Shown piece after piece: positions 20,455 through 29,730 of a stretch of DNA of 64,000 bases (position 1 is the stretch's first letter; each line of letters starts with the position of its first letter). Source of the DNA: Rhizorhapis suberifaciens. GTDB lineage: Bacteria > Pseudomonadota > Alphaproteobacteria > Sphingomonadales > Sphingomonadaceae. The stretch spans positions 266,001-330,000 of the forward strand of contig NZ_JACHOV010000003.1 of NCBI RefSeq assembly GCF_014200045.1. Reading direction: 5' to 3'. A program made the position numbers and the translations under genes. The notes beneath the pieces were generated by a model. The model was not told the DNA's origin, made no database searches, and saw only the letters and a list, made by a program, of their open reading frames with translations.

Positions 20455-21507
20455 TAGAGCGTCGAGCATGAAATCTGAATCGGGTGGGATTCCCATTTGC
20501 TGAATTTTGTGATCCACCGTTTTTGGAGGTGGATCATGGGCAAGAGCAGTTCGGTTGATCTTCGGGTACGGATTGTGGGCGAGATTGCGCATGGGCAATC
20601 ATGCCGTGCGGCGGCGCGGCGTTTTGGGGTGAGCGCGGCGACTGCGGTTCGCCTGGCGCAACGTAAGGCGAGGACGGGTTCACTGGCGCCTGCCCGGCAG
20701 GGGCGGCCGGGGGGCAGCGGACCGCTTGGAGCCCATGTTGCGACGCTGGTGGGCTGGGTGGATGCCGATGGGGAGATAACGATGCCTGAACTGGCAGCGC
20801 GGCTCTTGGCCGAGCGGGGGGTGAAAGCCCACCCTGCCTCGCTGTCGCGGCTGCTGATCCGGCAGGGCTTTATCGTTAAAAAAACGCTGCTGGCCAGCGA
20901 AACCGATCGCGCTGACATCGCCCGCGCGCGGCGGGTGTGGCGCGGCCATCGCCAACCGTGGATGAAGAAACGCCCGGAACGGCTTGTCTTCATCGATGAG
21001 ACCGGGACAACCACCAAGATGACCCGTTTGCGGGGCCGGGCGCGCCGTGGCCAGCGGTTGAGGATGAAGGCTCCCTTCGGCCACTGGGGAACCCAGACCT
21101 TCATCGCCGCACTACGCCATGACGGCCTGACCGCGCCCTGGGTAATCGACTGCCCTATGAACCGGCGTATCTTCGAGGCCTATGTCGAGACCCAACTCGA
21201 CCCGACGCTGAAGCCTGGCGACATGGTCATCCTCGACAATCTCTCCAGCCACAAAAGCGAGAAAGCCCCTGCCATCCTCAAGGAACGCGGCGCGTGGTTC
21301 CTGTTCCTGCCGCCCTACAGCCCAGACCTCAATCCCATAGAAATGGCCTTCGCCAAGCTCAAGGCTCACCTGCGAAAAGCCAAGGCCCGGACCATCGACG
21401 CCTTATGGCAGGCCGTCGGCTCAATCTGCGAACTCTACTCGCCCGACGAATGCTGGAATTACCTCAAAGAAGCCGGTTATGTTGCAGATTAATCGCACGA
21501 TGCTCTA
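20455..21507 (+). mobile_element. IS630-family insertion sequence
   Basis: Imperfect terminal inverted repeats of about 23 bp bound the transposase gene: TAGAGCGTCGAGC at 20455 and, on the opposite strand from 21507, TAGAGCATCGTGC; the inner bases AATCTG also match. Both ends carry TA, the typical IS630 target duplication. The element, about 1.05 kb, lies 100 bases from tRNA-Thr and may have removed or displaced the integrase end of the island. Confidence 0.8.
20536..21492 (+). CDS. IS630-family transposase
   Basis: A 318-residue DDE transposase. The N-terminal HTH (VDLRVRIVGEIAHGQSCRAA then ARRFGVSAATAVRL) recognises the element ends; the catalytic domain has FIDETGTTTKM (first Asp), VILDNLSSHKSE (second Asp) and PPYSPDLNPIEMAFAKLKAHLRKA (Glu). 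All three acidic residues are present in one open frame, so the enzyme may be active. ATG 20536 is chosen because GGAGG lies at 20525-20529; a further in-frame ATG at 20497 has no such site. IS630 elements often use programmed frameshifting but this copy does not need it. Confidence 0.93.
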   Translation: MGKSSSVDLRVRIVGEIAHGQSCRAAARRFGVSAATAVRLAQRKARTGSLAPARQGRPGGSGPLGAHVATLVGWVDADGEITMPELAARLLAERGVKAHPASLSRLLIRQGFIVKKTLLASETDRADIARARRVWRGHRQPWMKKRPERLVFIDETGTTTKMTRLRGRARRGQRLRMKAPFGHWGTQTFIAALRHDGLTAPWVIDCPMNRRIFEAYVETQLDPTLKPGDMVILDNLSSHKSEKAPAILKERGAWFLFLPPYSPDLNPIEMAFAKLKAHLRKAKARTIDALWQAVGSICELYSPDECWNYLKEAGYVAD

Positions 21508-21672
21508 GCGCATGCTCCGCAGGGGATTGAGGCGCGGGCTTCGGCGTGATGATATCCATCCCGCCAACATATGGGCTAAGATTGCTCTCCAACGATTTGC
21601 CAAGGTTGGTCGAGGGGGGGCTTGGTAGCCTAGAGCTGCGTTTCGCGCGTATTGCGGGCGATCGCGCGTTTC

Positions 21673-22665
21673 TCACGAGAAGAAGCCCGCGGTTCGTTCA
21701 ACCAGCCAGTAGGAGGCGAGCACGCCAACAACAATGGAGGATGTGTGGCGGAAGCGGTCATTATTGCCGATGTCGTGGACCCATCGGGAGCGCAGATGGC
21801 GAAGCGCCAGATAAAGCCCGAATAAAGTACCGACGAAGAGCAGCTGACCAACCTCTACGCCCAGGTTGAAAAACAGAAGACCAGTAACGATCTCGGTTTG
21901 GGGCAAGCCGATCTGCTCAAGCACCGCGGCAAAGCCGAGACCATGAAGCAGGCCGAAGCTGCTCGATACGGCGATAGGATAGCGCCAACTCAATGTGTCG
22001 CGGCGCCCCTTGAAAATCTCTCGCGCAACAAAGACGATGCTGAGCGCGATTGACGCTTCGACCGGTGGAACGGGCACATACAGGACGCCCAGCGCCGAAA
22101 GCGCCAGCGTGACCGAGTGGGCCAGCGTGAATCCGGTTATCGTCACGAGGATCCGGCGCGGCGTGCCCGCCAGCCACAACAGGCAGACGAGGAACAATAG
22201 ATGATCATATCCCGACAGGATATGTTCGACTCCGAGGCCCAAATATTGCTGCGCCACCCCTGCTGCGCTCTCGGGTTGCGGCAGAATAACGTCTGTCCGC
22301 CCCGGCGCCAGAACCAACGAGCGCGTCTCGCCCGATTGCCAGCTGATTCTTACGAGCGTGGGAACAGATGGTACTGAGCCGGCATATGCGAGCCGAACTT
22401 CCCGTCCCCCAAGGCCTTGCGCACATTTGAAGAGTGCAGGGCCGGCACCGGCGCTTTGTCCGGCAAGGCGCTTGCACGTCGGCGGCATGCGCAGCTCAGG
22501 CGCAAGACGGCCGGAAATGGAGGGCGGCAGCGTCAGGCCGACCGTGTAAAGCTGCTCGCCCGCTTGCCGCACGGTCAACAGCAGGGGGAAGGCGTCATGC
22601 GCACGAGCGATCCCGGTCATGCAGATCAGGCAGGCGAGCGCCAGCAGCGCGTGTATCGCTTTCAT
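21673..22665 (-). CDS. HupE/UreJ-family membrane protein
   Basis: A 330-residue protein with a signal peptide (cleaved after ARA), an extracytoplasmic domain of about 120 residues, and six or seven membrane helices in the C-terminal half. The HupE/UreJ_2 signatures are GVEHILSGYDHLLFLVCLLW, TGFTLAHSVTLALSALG and SFGLLHGLGFAAVLEQIGLP, with conserved His and Asp residues that suggest metal transport or binding. The start overlaps the stop of the parvulin-like gene (ATGA at 22662-22665). With that gene and DUF3604 it forms a three-gene unit. The substrate is unknown; nickel is a guess from family names only. Confidence 0.85.
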   Translation of the reverse strand: MKAIHALLALACLICMTGIARAHDAFPLLLTVRQAGEQLYTVGLTLPPSISGRLAPELRMPPTCKRLAGQSAGAGPALFKCAQGLGGREVRLAYAGSVPSVPTLVRISWQSGETRSLVLAPGRTDVILPQPESAAGVAQQYLGLGVEHILSGYDHLLFLVCLLWLAGTPRRILVTITGFTLAHSVTLALSALGVLYVPVPPVEASIALSIVFVAREIFKGRRDTLSWRYPIAVSSSFGLLHGLGFAAVLEQIGLPQTEIVTGLLFFNLGVEVGQLLFVGTLFGLYLALRHLRSRWVHDIGNNDRFRHTSSIVVGVLASYWLVERTAGFFS

Positions 22666-23570
22666 TTCGCCGGTGTCATCAGCTTCTGAACATCGCGGCT
22701 GACGTCCACCCTGAATTGCTTCAGCAAGGCTTCGACGAAAGCATCGCGCCGCCCCTGCGCTGCGTCCTTCGCCGCATCTTCGGCTACCATCGGCTTTGCC
22801 TCCGCGAACGACAGGCTGCGGCCCTCGTCCTTGGCGACGATCCTGACAAGATGGTATCCCTGTTCCGAGCGGAGGGGGCCCTGCCAGTGCTTTTCGTCCG
22901 CCTTCAGTGTGAAGAGGTTCCGTGCGAACGCCTTGCCGAAATGGCTTTCGATCAGGTCGGGATTCCGCTCGGAATAGTCCTTCAGATACAGGTAGCGGTC
23001 TCCCGCAAGAGCTGCCGATGTATCAGGTCCGGCGTTCAATCCGCCTTGCGCCTGCCTGGCCATGCGCTCGGCACCGTCCCAGCCATGCGCATCGGCGCTG
23101 AAGAAAATATGGGAAAAGGTGATGGACGGTTCAGCGGTGTAGCGCGCCCGGTTTGCTTCGTAGTAGTGCTTCAGCGCAGGCTCCTGCTGAGGCGGCTGGT
23201 CAGCCCCAGCCCCATCAGCCACATATTCCAGTGACTGGGTCAGCCGACGACGCATGACATAGTCGTCCTTGTCGAGTCCGAGCCGCAGCGCCTCAAGATA
23301 CTTCGCCTCCTCACGCACCATGTCGTCAACGAGGGAGGACACCTCTTCGGGCGCCATCTGGCCGAGCATTGCCGTGGCACCGCGATCGTTGAACGAGCGC
23401 GCGCGCAATTGCATGAATTGGAGCAGGCCATTCCGATCGACTCGGATCACCCGCGAAGCTGCATCGTCGTCGCCCTGGCTGACCACGGCATGGAGGCCAA
23501 AGAGCATGACCCCGGCAACCAGGAACCAGACGAGCGGTTCGCGGCGCAAACGGTTGATGATATAAGCCAT
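22662..23570 (-). CDS. Membrane-anchored PpiC-type peptidyl-prolyl isomerase
   Basis: A 302-residue protein with one N-terminal membrane helix (PLVWFLVAGVMLFGLHAVV) and a periplasmic chaperone/isomerase region. The SurA/PpiC-type C-terminal motif is HWQGPLRSEQGYHLVRIV (residues about 233-250), with the preceding ITFSHIFFSADAH strand of the parvulin fold. The central helices (EEVSSLVDDMVREEAKYLEAL) resemble the N-terminal chaperone arm of SurA. It probably folds an exported partner; the adjacent HupE-like and DUF3604 proteins are both exported and are the obvious candidates. Confidence 0.82.
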   Translation of the reverse strand: MAYIINRLRREPLVWFLVAGVMLFGLHAVVSQGDDDAASRVIRVDRNGLLQFMQLRARSFNDRGATAMLGQMAPEEVSSLVDDMVREEAKYLEALRLGLDKDDYVMRRRLTQSLEYVADGAGADQPPQQEPALKHYYEANRARYTAEPSITFSHIFFSADAHGWDGAERMARQAQGGLNAGPDTSAALAGDRYLYLKDYSERNPDLIESHFGKAFARNLFTLKADEKHWQGPLRSEQGYHLVRIVAKDEGRSLSFAEAKPMVAEDAAKDAAQGRRDAFVEALLKQFRVDVSRDVQKLMTPAK

Positions 23571-23610
23571 ATCTATCGCTGTGTACCGAACGGTCGGCGC
23601 TCTATTTCGC

Positions 23611-25539
23611 TCATCTTCCGGGATTGTACCAGATGGGCGAGCTGAAGGCGCGATCCTGCACGGTCATCGGTATGTTGGCGGGCATTTTGATCTTGAAGAA
23701 CTTGGCGTCATAGGCGGTCCAGCGCGGCTTGGGGATTTCCAGCACCCGCACATAATAGAAGGCGCGCTGGCCGGGATCGAAATCCGGATCGCTCCAGACG
23801 GTGGCCAGTTCGGGCGCGCCGATGCTGTTGGTGTAGGTTGCATTGACCACATCGACCGTGCTGCCCACCGGCGGCGCCTTACCGGTCCTCGGATTCACCT
23901 TGCGGCCATCCGACAGAGCGACGTCATATATTTTTTCATGTGCCTGGCCTCTTGCGTCAAGCCATCCCTTGATCACCTGGATCCGGTCGAGATTGGCTTC
24001 GTCGGGGTCCTTGGCGGCCGCGATCATGAAGCTCGGGGCCTTGGCCTTGGCGTGGCGTATCAGGTCGCCGCCCATCGGCACACCCTTCTCATAACCGATA
24101 TGGGCATAATCGGGCCGCTGCACGTCGGATTTCGCGAAGTTCCACCCGCCAAAGACACGCAATTGTATCCGCGAACCGGTGGTCGCATAGACCTCCCGCC
24201 GCTTCATGGCATCAAAGATCGCCTCACGCGTGTTCTCCTTTGCCCATACCGCCGTAAGACCCGACGCGCCCAGCCGCCAATTTTCACGGACATTCTTCAC
24301 CGGAGCCATGGCGCGGCTGTACCGGTCAGCCGATGGCTCGGAATTGCGGAACTGTCCTATGAAATTGTCCTCGCTTGTAGTGGTGAGCCCATTATGCTGG
24401 TCGGTGCCGCCGACCAGCCCGAACTTGAATGGATTCACCCCCAGTTTCTGCTCGAACTGTAGGCCAGATTTCAAGGCCGGGCGTGCATATTCATAGGGCA
24501 GCATCCAGGGCTGCTTCGCGGTCGCAGTGAAATTGCCGAGATCCCAGATTTCAAAATTGGCGAATTCGTCGGTTGGGGACAGGGTGGAATGCGCTTCGCT
24601 CGTGCCTTTCAGCTGGGTGACTTCGACGACCGGCTCCCACCGCGCGCGTTCGCGTGCATAGGCAGCTGTAAGCGGCTGACCGGTGAAGGTCTCGGGTGCG
24701 AACATGCGCCCGTTGCTGATGTTCCCATTATGCGGGATCGCCAGCACCTCGCCGCCGGTTTTGGCCTCATACGCCCTCAGGAACGCCCAGAGTTTTTCCG
24801 GATCCGTGCTGTCGAGCGCGGAGAAAGGCAGCATTTGCGTGGCCTTGGCCGCACCGTCGCGAAAGATGACGTTGCGATGCAGATTGTCGCCCGATGGCGT
24901 CGACGACCATTCATAGCCGATAAAGGCCGTGAAGCGGCCCGGATCATTGAACCGGTCTGCGGTCTTTGCAACATCCTGCCATATTGACTGTGTCAACTCG
25001 GCGGGCACTTTGACCGCTGAATGAAACTGTGAATAAATGCTGAATATTTTCTTGGGGTCGCCGGAATGCAGGAATTCGCTCCATTGCCGGCCCGGTTGCC
25101 AATCGATCGTCGCGCTATCCGCTTTGGCGAGTCTGGGAAGTACACCGAGATGCTCAGCGTGATCGGACACGACGAGGAAATCAAGGGGGTGACGGAGTTT
25201 GGCGGGCATACCGCTTGCGGAGACGATTTCCTGACCCATCGCAAATCGGAAGGCCTCCTCCGGAGTGGTGGTAGCCTCGCCCAGAATGACACCGTCCATG
25301 GAATTGTTGGTGTGGAGATGCGTATTACCCCAATAAAGGTTCGTATCCTCGTTAGCGAAACGTACGGGCGGTGAATAAGGCCGTGTAGCGGGGTCTGACG
25401 AGATGGCAGCCGTTCCGCCGATTTTGCCGCCGCTTGGTTCCGCCAGCAGCGCCTTCCCACCGGCAAGCAACAGTCCAGCAGAAATGGTCGCACAGGCGAC
25501 CCACGCGCCGTACATCACAGCTGACTTGCGTTGGACCAT
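23611..25539 (-). CDS. DUF3604 exported PHP-like hydrolase
   Basis: A 642-residue secreted protein of unknown activity. A signal-anchor-like helix (residues about 9-27) is followed by a DUF3604 domain with PHP-style metal ligands: YWGNTHLHTNNSMDGVILGE near residue 75, DFLVVSDHAEHLG, and later IPHNGNISNG and LVGGTDQHNG. These His/Asp clusters imply a two- or three-metal hydrolase acting in the periplasm or outside. ATG 25539 is chosen because GGGAGGAA lies eight bases upstream; the open frame runs seven codons further. It is the first gene of the DUF3604, parvulin, HupE unit. Substrate class (phosphoester, amide or other) cannot be told. Confidence 0.87.
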   Translation of the reverse strand: MVQRKSAVMYGAWVACATISAGLLLAGGKALLAEPSGGKIGGTAAISSDPATRPYSPPVRFANEDTNLYWGNTHLHTNNSMDGVILGEATTTPEEAFRFAMGQEIVSASGMPAKLRHPLDFLVVSDHAEHLGVLPRLAKADSATIDWQPGRQWSEFLHSGDPKKIFSIYSQFHSAVKVPAELTQSIWQDVAKTADRFNDPGRFTAFIGYEWSSTPSGDNLHRNVIFRDGAAKATQMLPFSALDSTDPEKLWAFLRAYEAKTGGEVLAIPHNGNISNGRMFAPETFTGQPLTAAYARERARWEPVVEVTQLKGTSEAHSTLSPTDEFANFEIWDLGNFTATAKQPWMLPYEYARPALKSGLQFEQKLGVNPFKFGLVGGTDQHNGLTTTSEDNFIGQFRNSEPSADRYSRAMAPVKNVRENWRLGASGLTAVWAKENTREAIFDAMKRREVYATTGSRIQLRVFGGWNFAKSDVQRPDYAHIGYEKGVPMGGDLIRHAKAKAPSFMIAAAKDPDEANLDRIQVIKGWLDARGQAHEKIYDVALSDGRKVNPRTGKAPPVGSTVDVVNATYTNSIGAPELATVWSDPDFDPGQRAFYYVRVLEIPKPRWTAYDAKFFKIKMPANIPMTVQDRAFSSPIWYNPGR

Positions 25540-25724
25540 GAGTATTTCCTCCCATTCCAAAACTGGCGCTCGGGGATGCCATCATTAGTGATGAAGCTCC
25601 TTGCCCTGCTTCTGTAGGCCCAGCATCTTAATAGGGGGCCGCTCCTATGCGAAGATCATAAACCGTCAACATCCGCTACAAATCAGAACATTCATGGGAA
25701 CAGCCTTGTCGCGTGCCGCGAAGG

Positions 25725-26714
25725 TCATTCGCTTGCCATCTTCAACACGAGTTTTCCCCGGTTATGTCCACCCTTCAGCCGCTCTATCGCGGACTGGAGG
25801 TCGGCGAGCTCCACCACCTCGACCGGAGGAATGCGAATGCCGCGGCGTTCCAGAATCTCGACCAACGGCACTTTTCCAACCCGTTCCGGCCAATGGGCGA
25901 AGCAGCGCACGTGCCGAAACCCGAGCGCTTGCGACGTACGCATCTGCTCGTCCAGATTGCTCTGGTCCAGCCCGGTCGATATGCTGACCAGTGTCCCGCC
26001 CGGCTTCAATGCGTCGAGCGCGTCAGGCAGGGTATTTTGCCGTACGGCATCGAACACGATATCGACCCCATCCGGGGCCCATTCCCGCGTTTGGGCCACG
26101 ATGCCCTTCGCTGGATCGGTGTAGTCGATGGCGCAGTCGGCGCCCATCTCCGTCATATATTCCCGATTGGCGGCCCGTCCGGTTGCGCCCACCGAAAGCC
26201 CGCCGAATTTCGCAAGCTGAATGGCGAAGCTGCCCACGCCGCCGGAGCCACCATGCACCAATATCTTCTGGCCCGGTTTTGCATTGCCCAGATCATCCGC
26301 GAACAGTGCGATGTAGGAGGTCAGGAAGCAAATGGGTGTCGCCCCGGCATCAGCCAACGACGTTCCACCTGGAACGCGACGTGCCAGATCGGCAGGGACA
26401 GCGACATATTCGGCAAAAGTCCCCGCCTCCCCGGTTGTGCGAGTTCGCGCGAACATGACGCGATCTCCTTCACGGAAGTTCGTGACATTACGTCCGACGC
26501 TCGCAACCACGCCTGCGGCCTCAAAACCCATGATATTCAGATTGCCGGCGGGGATGGCCTTCGTCATTCCTTGTGAATACTGCCAGTCGGCCGCATTCAT
26601 TCCGGCATAAGCAACTTTTACGAGTACTTCGTCTTCTGAGATCCGTGGCTGCTCTATTTCAGAAATACGAGGCGACTCGGAAGTGTTGACGAAATCTGCA
26701 GTAACTGCACGCAC
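25725..26714 (-). CDS. MDR-family NAD(P)H quinone/alkenal oxidoreductase
   Basis: A 329-residue medium-chain dehydrogenase of the zinc-free quinone-reductase type. The GroES-like N-terminal half has VKVAYAGMNAADWQYSQG and MGFEAAGVVASVGRNV; the Rossmann half has ILVHGGSGGVGSFAIQLAKFGG and DGVDIVFDAV. Zinc-ligand cysteines are absent, so the substrate is likely an enone, quinone or aldehyde-derived conjugate. The start is GTG at 26714. It is 44 bases after the TIGR03620-like monooxygenase and probably cotranscribed with it, completing the redox run of the island. Confidence 0.87.
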   Translation of the reverse strand: MRAVTADFVNTSESPRISEIEQPRISEDEVLVKVAYAGMNAADWQYSQGMTKAIPAGNLNIMGFEAAGVVASVGRNVTNFREGDRVMFARTRTTGEAGTFAEYVAVPADLARRVPGGTSLADAGATPICFLTSYIALFADDLGNAKPGQKILVHGGSGGVGSFAIQLAKFGGLSVGATGRAANREYMTEMGADCAIDYTDPAKGIVAQTREWAPDGVDIVFDAVRQNTLPDALDALKPGGTLVSISTGLDQSNLDEQMRTSQALGFRHVRCFAHWPERVGKVPLVEILERRGIRIPPVEVVELADLQSAIERLKGGHNRGKLVLKMASE

Positions 26715-26758
26715 AGGCCTTACTCCATGTTATTTTGCGTCATCTGCCCGATGAAAAG

Positions 26759-27673
26759 CTACACGCCGGGCGCGAGCAGTTCGAGGAGGCGCATGTCGGT
26801 GCCGCCGTCCGGCGCCACCGCCTTGATACAGACCTGGGTGGCGCCTGCGCTCAGATGTTCGTCGATGCGCTTGCGCAGCGCAGCCTCGTCGCCCCAGCCG
26901 ACGATCGAGTCAACGAAGTGATCGGAGCCGCCATTGGCAAGATCCTCGTCGCTGAATCCGAGGGCCTTCCAGGAGTTTTGATAGTTCGGCTTCGAAAGAT
27001 AATATTCAACCTCGCCGCGAGCGATCGCCCGTGCCTTTGCGGGGTCGCTCTCCAGCACCAGCGGCTGCTCCACGCAGAGCAGCTTATCGGGACCGAGGAT
27101 CGCGCGCGCGTGCGCGGTATGTTCGGTCGTCACGAGGTAGCTATGCGTTCCCTGCGCCCGCTCTCCGCTCAGCGCGATCATCTTCTCGCGCAGACCGGCC
27201 AGAACTATCGTGGTCGGCTTGGCGGGAGCCGCGGCCATGTAGGGCGCCTCAGCGATGGCATCGAGGTAGGCCCGCATCGTGGGGATGGGTTTTCCATATT
27301 CATGCCCCCGCCGGTCTTCCACGGTCTCGCGATGGGAAACGCCCAGGCCCAGGATGAAGCGTCCCCCCGATTGCTCGTTCAGCGCATCGGCCGCGCCGCG
27401 CATAGCGATCGGATCGCGCGTATAGATGCTGACGATACCGGTCGCGACGTGCAGCCTGCTTGTATTGGCCAGCAGCCAGGACGAGGCGATCAGCGGGTCG
27501 CGCCCGAAGCCGCCCGGCATCCAGATCGCGTCATAGCCAAGTTCCTCGACATGGCGGGCGAAGCGAGCGAGGCGCTCGGCTGAGGCCTGTCCCATTTCGA
27601 CAGACTTTTCATTCTCGAAAAAGCTGATCGGTCCATCGATATGGGCCCAAACTGCAAGTTTGCCGAGATTCAT
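26759..27673 (-). CDS. Luciferase-like flavin oxidoreductase, TIGR03620 type
   Basis: A 304-residue protein with the bacterial-luciferase TIM-barrel fold. Family segments are RLARFARHVEELGYDAIWMPGG, LLANTSRLHVATGIVSIYTRDP and GGRFILGLGVSHRETVEDRRG; it ends with a barrel-closing GGTDMRLLELL. It lacks the EHH motif of the neighbouring monooxygenase, and the sequence resembles the F420-dependent TIGR03620 group. Whether it uses F420 or FMN cannot be decided. CAGGAGAA just upstream is a strong ribosome-binding site. It lies 88 bases from the second luciferase-like gene in the same direction. Confidence 0.87.
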   Translation of the reverse strand: MNLGKLAVWAHIDGPISFFENEKSVEMGQASAERLARFARHVEELGYDAIWMPGGFGRDPLIASSWLLANTSRLHVATGIVSIYTRDPIAMRGAADALNEQSGGRFILGLGVSHRETVEDRRGHEYGKPIPTMRAYLDAIAEAPYMAAAPAKPTTIVLAGLREKMIALSGERAQGTHSYLVTTEHTAHARAILGPDKLLCVEQPLVLESDPAKARAIARGEVEYYLSKPNYQNSWKALGFSDEDLANGGSDHFVDSIVGWGDEAALRKRIDEHLSAGATQVCIKAVAPDGGTDMRLLELLAPGV

Positions 27674-27761
27674 TCACATTCTCCTGTACGACTGCGCGAG
27701 AGCGGACCCGCTTCGTCAAATCCGTCCTGCCGTCTCTCGATATTCACCTGAACACGCGCGT

Positions 27762-28745
27762 TCAGCTGAACGCCGGCAATACCTCGTCCGCGAACAGCTG
27801 CGCATAGGGTATGAAGCGCTCGGCAGAAATGCCCGGCGGCATGATCATCGAGACATGCTCTAGCGGCATGCGCTGCTGCATCGCCTTGTACTTGGCGATC
27901 GCGGCCTCCGGCGTCATGACTTGCATCCTGCCGGACGTCTTGAACTCTTCCAGGGTCATCGCCTCCATGCCCTCGCCGCCCAACTCGGCGTAGACTTTCA
28001 AGACGTGGTAGTAATAGGGTGCCAGTTCCTCCATCGCCTGTTCCGGGTCGTGCGCGACCACGGCGAACAGATCGCCGATCCGCACCTTGCCCTGGCTGAT
28101 ATCCTTGCCGGTCGCACGCAGTTTTTCGACATAGATGTCGGCCCCGTCGGGCGTGCCGACATAGCCGTCGCCATAGGTCAGGGCGCGTTCGATCGCCTTC
28201 GGGGCAAAGCCGCCGATGTACATCGGGACACGGCCGCGCGGGGCCGGCGGCATCATGCGGACGCCGTCCAGCTGATAATGCTTCCCCGCAAAATCGAGTG
28301 TTTCGCCCGCCCAGAGGCGAGTGACGATCTCCAGCCATTCGTCGAAAAGGGCGCCACGCTTGGTGAAGTCAACGCCCATCGCCGCATATTCCTGGGGCAG
28401 ATAGCCGATGCCAAGGCCGAGCTCGAGCCGCCCGTTGGCGAGGATGTCGAGCACCGCGCAATCGGAGGCAAAGCGTGTCGGGTGGTACAGCGGGGCGAGC
28501 GAAACCCATGTGCCGATCTTGATGGTCTTCGTGCGCGCGGCGATCGCCGCGAGCGCCACAAGCGGCGAGGGCATATAGCCGTCACTGAAGAGATGATGCT
28601 CGGGCACCCACGCGAACTCGAAACCGGCCTGCTCGCTCCAGACGGCAACATCGATCGTCTCTGCGTAGACATGCTCCCAGGGCTTGTACCACTGCTGCGG
28701 ATTGCGGAAGTCGTAGTGGTAACCAAAGGTCACTTTGCCTGGCAT
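27762..28745 (-). CDS. Luciferase-like monooxygenase with EHH motif
   Basis: A 327-residue flavin-dependent monooxygenase of the LuxA-like superfamily. Glu49-His50-His51 in FAWVPEHHLFSDGY matches the position of the conserved EHH of bacterial luciferase alpha subunit, and LAPLYHPTRFASDCAVLDIL then NGRLELGLGIGY follow as in that fold. It should bind reduced flavin and O2 and oxidise an aldehyde, ketone or aromatic; no flavin reductase gene is visible nearby. ATG 28745 (MPGKVTFG) is preferred because homology starts there, with GGGGACGA upstream; ATG 28796 would add 17 residues. Its presence in the same leftward run as LuxC and LuxE homologues is notable. Confidence 0.88.
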   Translation of the reverse strand: MPGKVTFGYHYDFRNPQQWYKPWEHVYAETIDVAVWSEQAGFEFAWVPEHHLFSDGYMPSPLVALAAIAARTKTIKIGTWVSLAPLYHPTRFASDCAVLDILANGRLELGLGIGYLPQEYAAMGVDFTKRGALFDEWLEIVTRLWAGETLDFAGKHYQLDGVRMMPPAPRGRVPMYIGGFAPKAIERALTYGDGYVGTPDGADIYVEKLRATGKDISQGKVRIGDLFAVVAHDPEQAMEELAPYYYHVLKVYAELGGEGMEAMTLEEFKTSGRMQVMTPEAAIAKYKAMQQRMPLEHVSMIMPPGISAERFIPYAQLFADEVLPAFS

Positions 28746-28867
28746 CAGGTCGTCCCCATTATGTGTTGCCGGTGATAAATGCGTCAAAGCCGACATTCCA
28801 ATGACTAAGTTACTTGCTCAAAGCATGCGCCGTTGGAGGCAACTCGCGCTTGATCATCACCGATGCC

Positions 28868-29632
28868 CTAAAGACGCATTCCGCCGCTCGCCTGAATGGT
28901 CTGCCCGGTTATCCATCCGCCCTCCGGCGAAGCGAGGAAGAACGCGACCGCGGCGATCTCGTCGGGATGCCCCATGCGGCCCATCGCGGTCATCTGTTCG
29001 ATCCATGTCGCCATCGCCGGATCTGCCATGATCGGCGCCATAAGCGCTGTATCCGTCGCGCCCGGCGCGATCGCGTTGACGCTGATGTGTCGTGGGCCGA
29101 GTTCGGCGGCCAGCGATCGGGTAAAGGCATTCACGGCCGCCTTCGCCAGAGAATAGACGATGCCCTGCGGCGTGGCCGTGACTGACACCATCGAAGAGAT
29201 GCTGATGATCCGGCCCCCTGCGGGGATCCGTGGCAAGGCGGCCTTGGTGACGAAGAAAGTGCTCTTCATATTGGCCGCCACGATCGAATCGAACAGGGCC
29301 TCGTCGACCTCCGCGATCGACGCCCCATTGCCTTTGCCTGCGTTGTTAACAAGGATGTCGAGGCCCGAAAGCCCCCGGTCGGCAAACTGGCTGTCAAGTT
29401 GATCGAACAGCGCATCGATGGAGGCGACGCGCATCAGGTCCGCTTGCAGGGTGAATGCCTTGCCGCCCGCCTGCTCGATCAAGTCGACCGTTTCGCGCGC
29501 ACGATCTTCGCCGCTGTTGAAATGTACCGCAACGGTGGCGCCAGCGGCGCCCAGACGCTGAGCAATTGCGCGCCCGATGCCGCCGGATGCGCCGGTTACA
29601 AGGGCTGTCTTGCTTTCAAGTAAACCGGTCAT
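28868..29632 (-). CDS. Short-chain dehydrogenase/reductase
   Basis: A 254-residue classical SDR. The cofactor site is TGASGGIGRA (residues about 14-23), the structural NNAGKGNG follows, and the catalytic Ser, Tyr and Lys lie in IISISSMVS and YSLAKAAV. The C-terminal GGWITGQTIQASGGMRL is the usual fold-closing end. The Arg-free, HFNSGEDR second strand suggests NADP(H) more than NAD(H), but this is weak. It probably interconverts an alcohol and a ketone or aldehyde in the pathway encoded by the adjacent genes. Confidence 0.9.
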   Translation of the reverse strand: MTGLLESKTALVTGASGGIGRAIAQRLGAAGATVAVHFNSGEDRARETVDLIEQAGGKAFTLQADLMRVASIDALFDQLDSQFADRGLSGLDILVNNAGKGNGASIAEVDEALFDSIVAANMKSTFFVTKAALPRIPAGGRIISISSMVSVTATPQGIVYSLAKAAVNAFTRSLAAELGPRHISVNAIAPGATDTALMAPIMADPAMATWIEQMTAMGRMGHPDEIAAVAFFLASPEGGWITGQTIQASGGMRL

Positions 29633-29730
29633 CCTATTCCTCTATCCATGTACAATCAAAACCCCTGATGCCGGATGCCGATCAAACCCTGATCAAGCAG
29701 GTTTTGACCGGCACCCCGCAACGCCAACGA

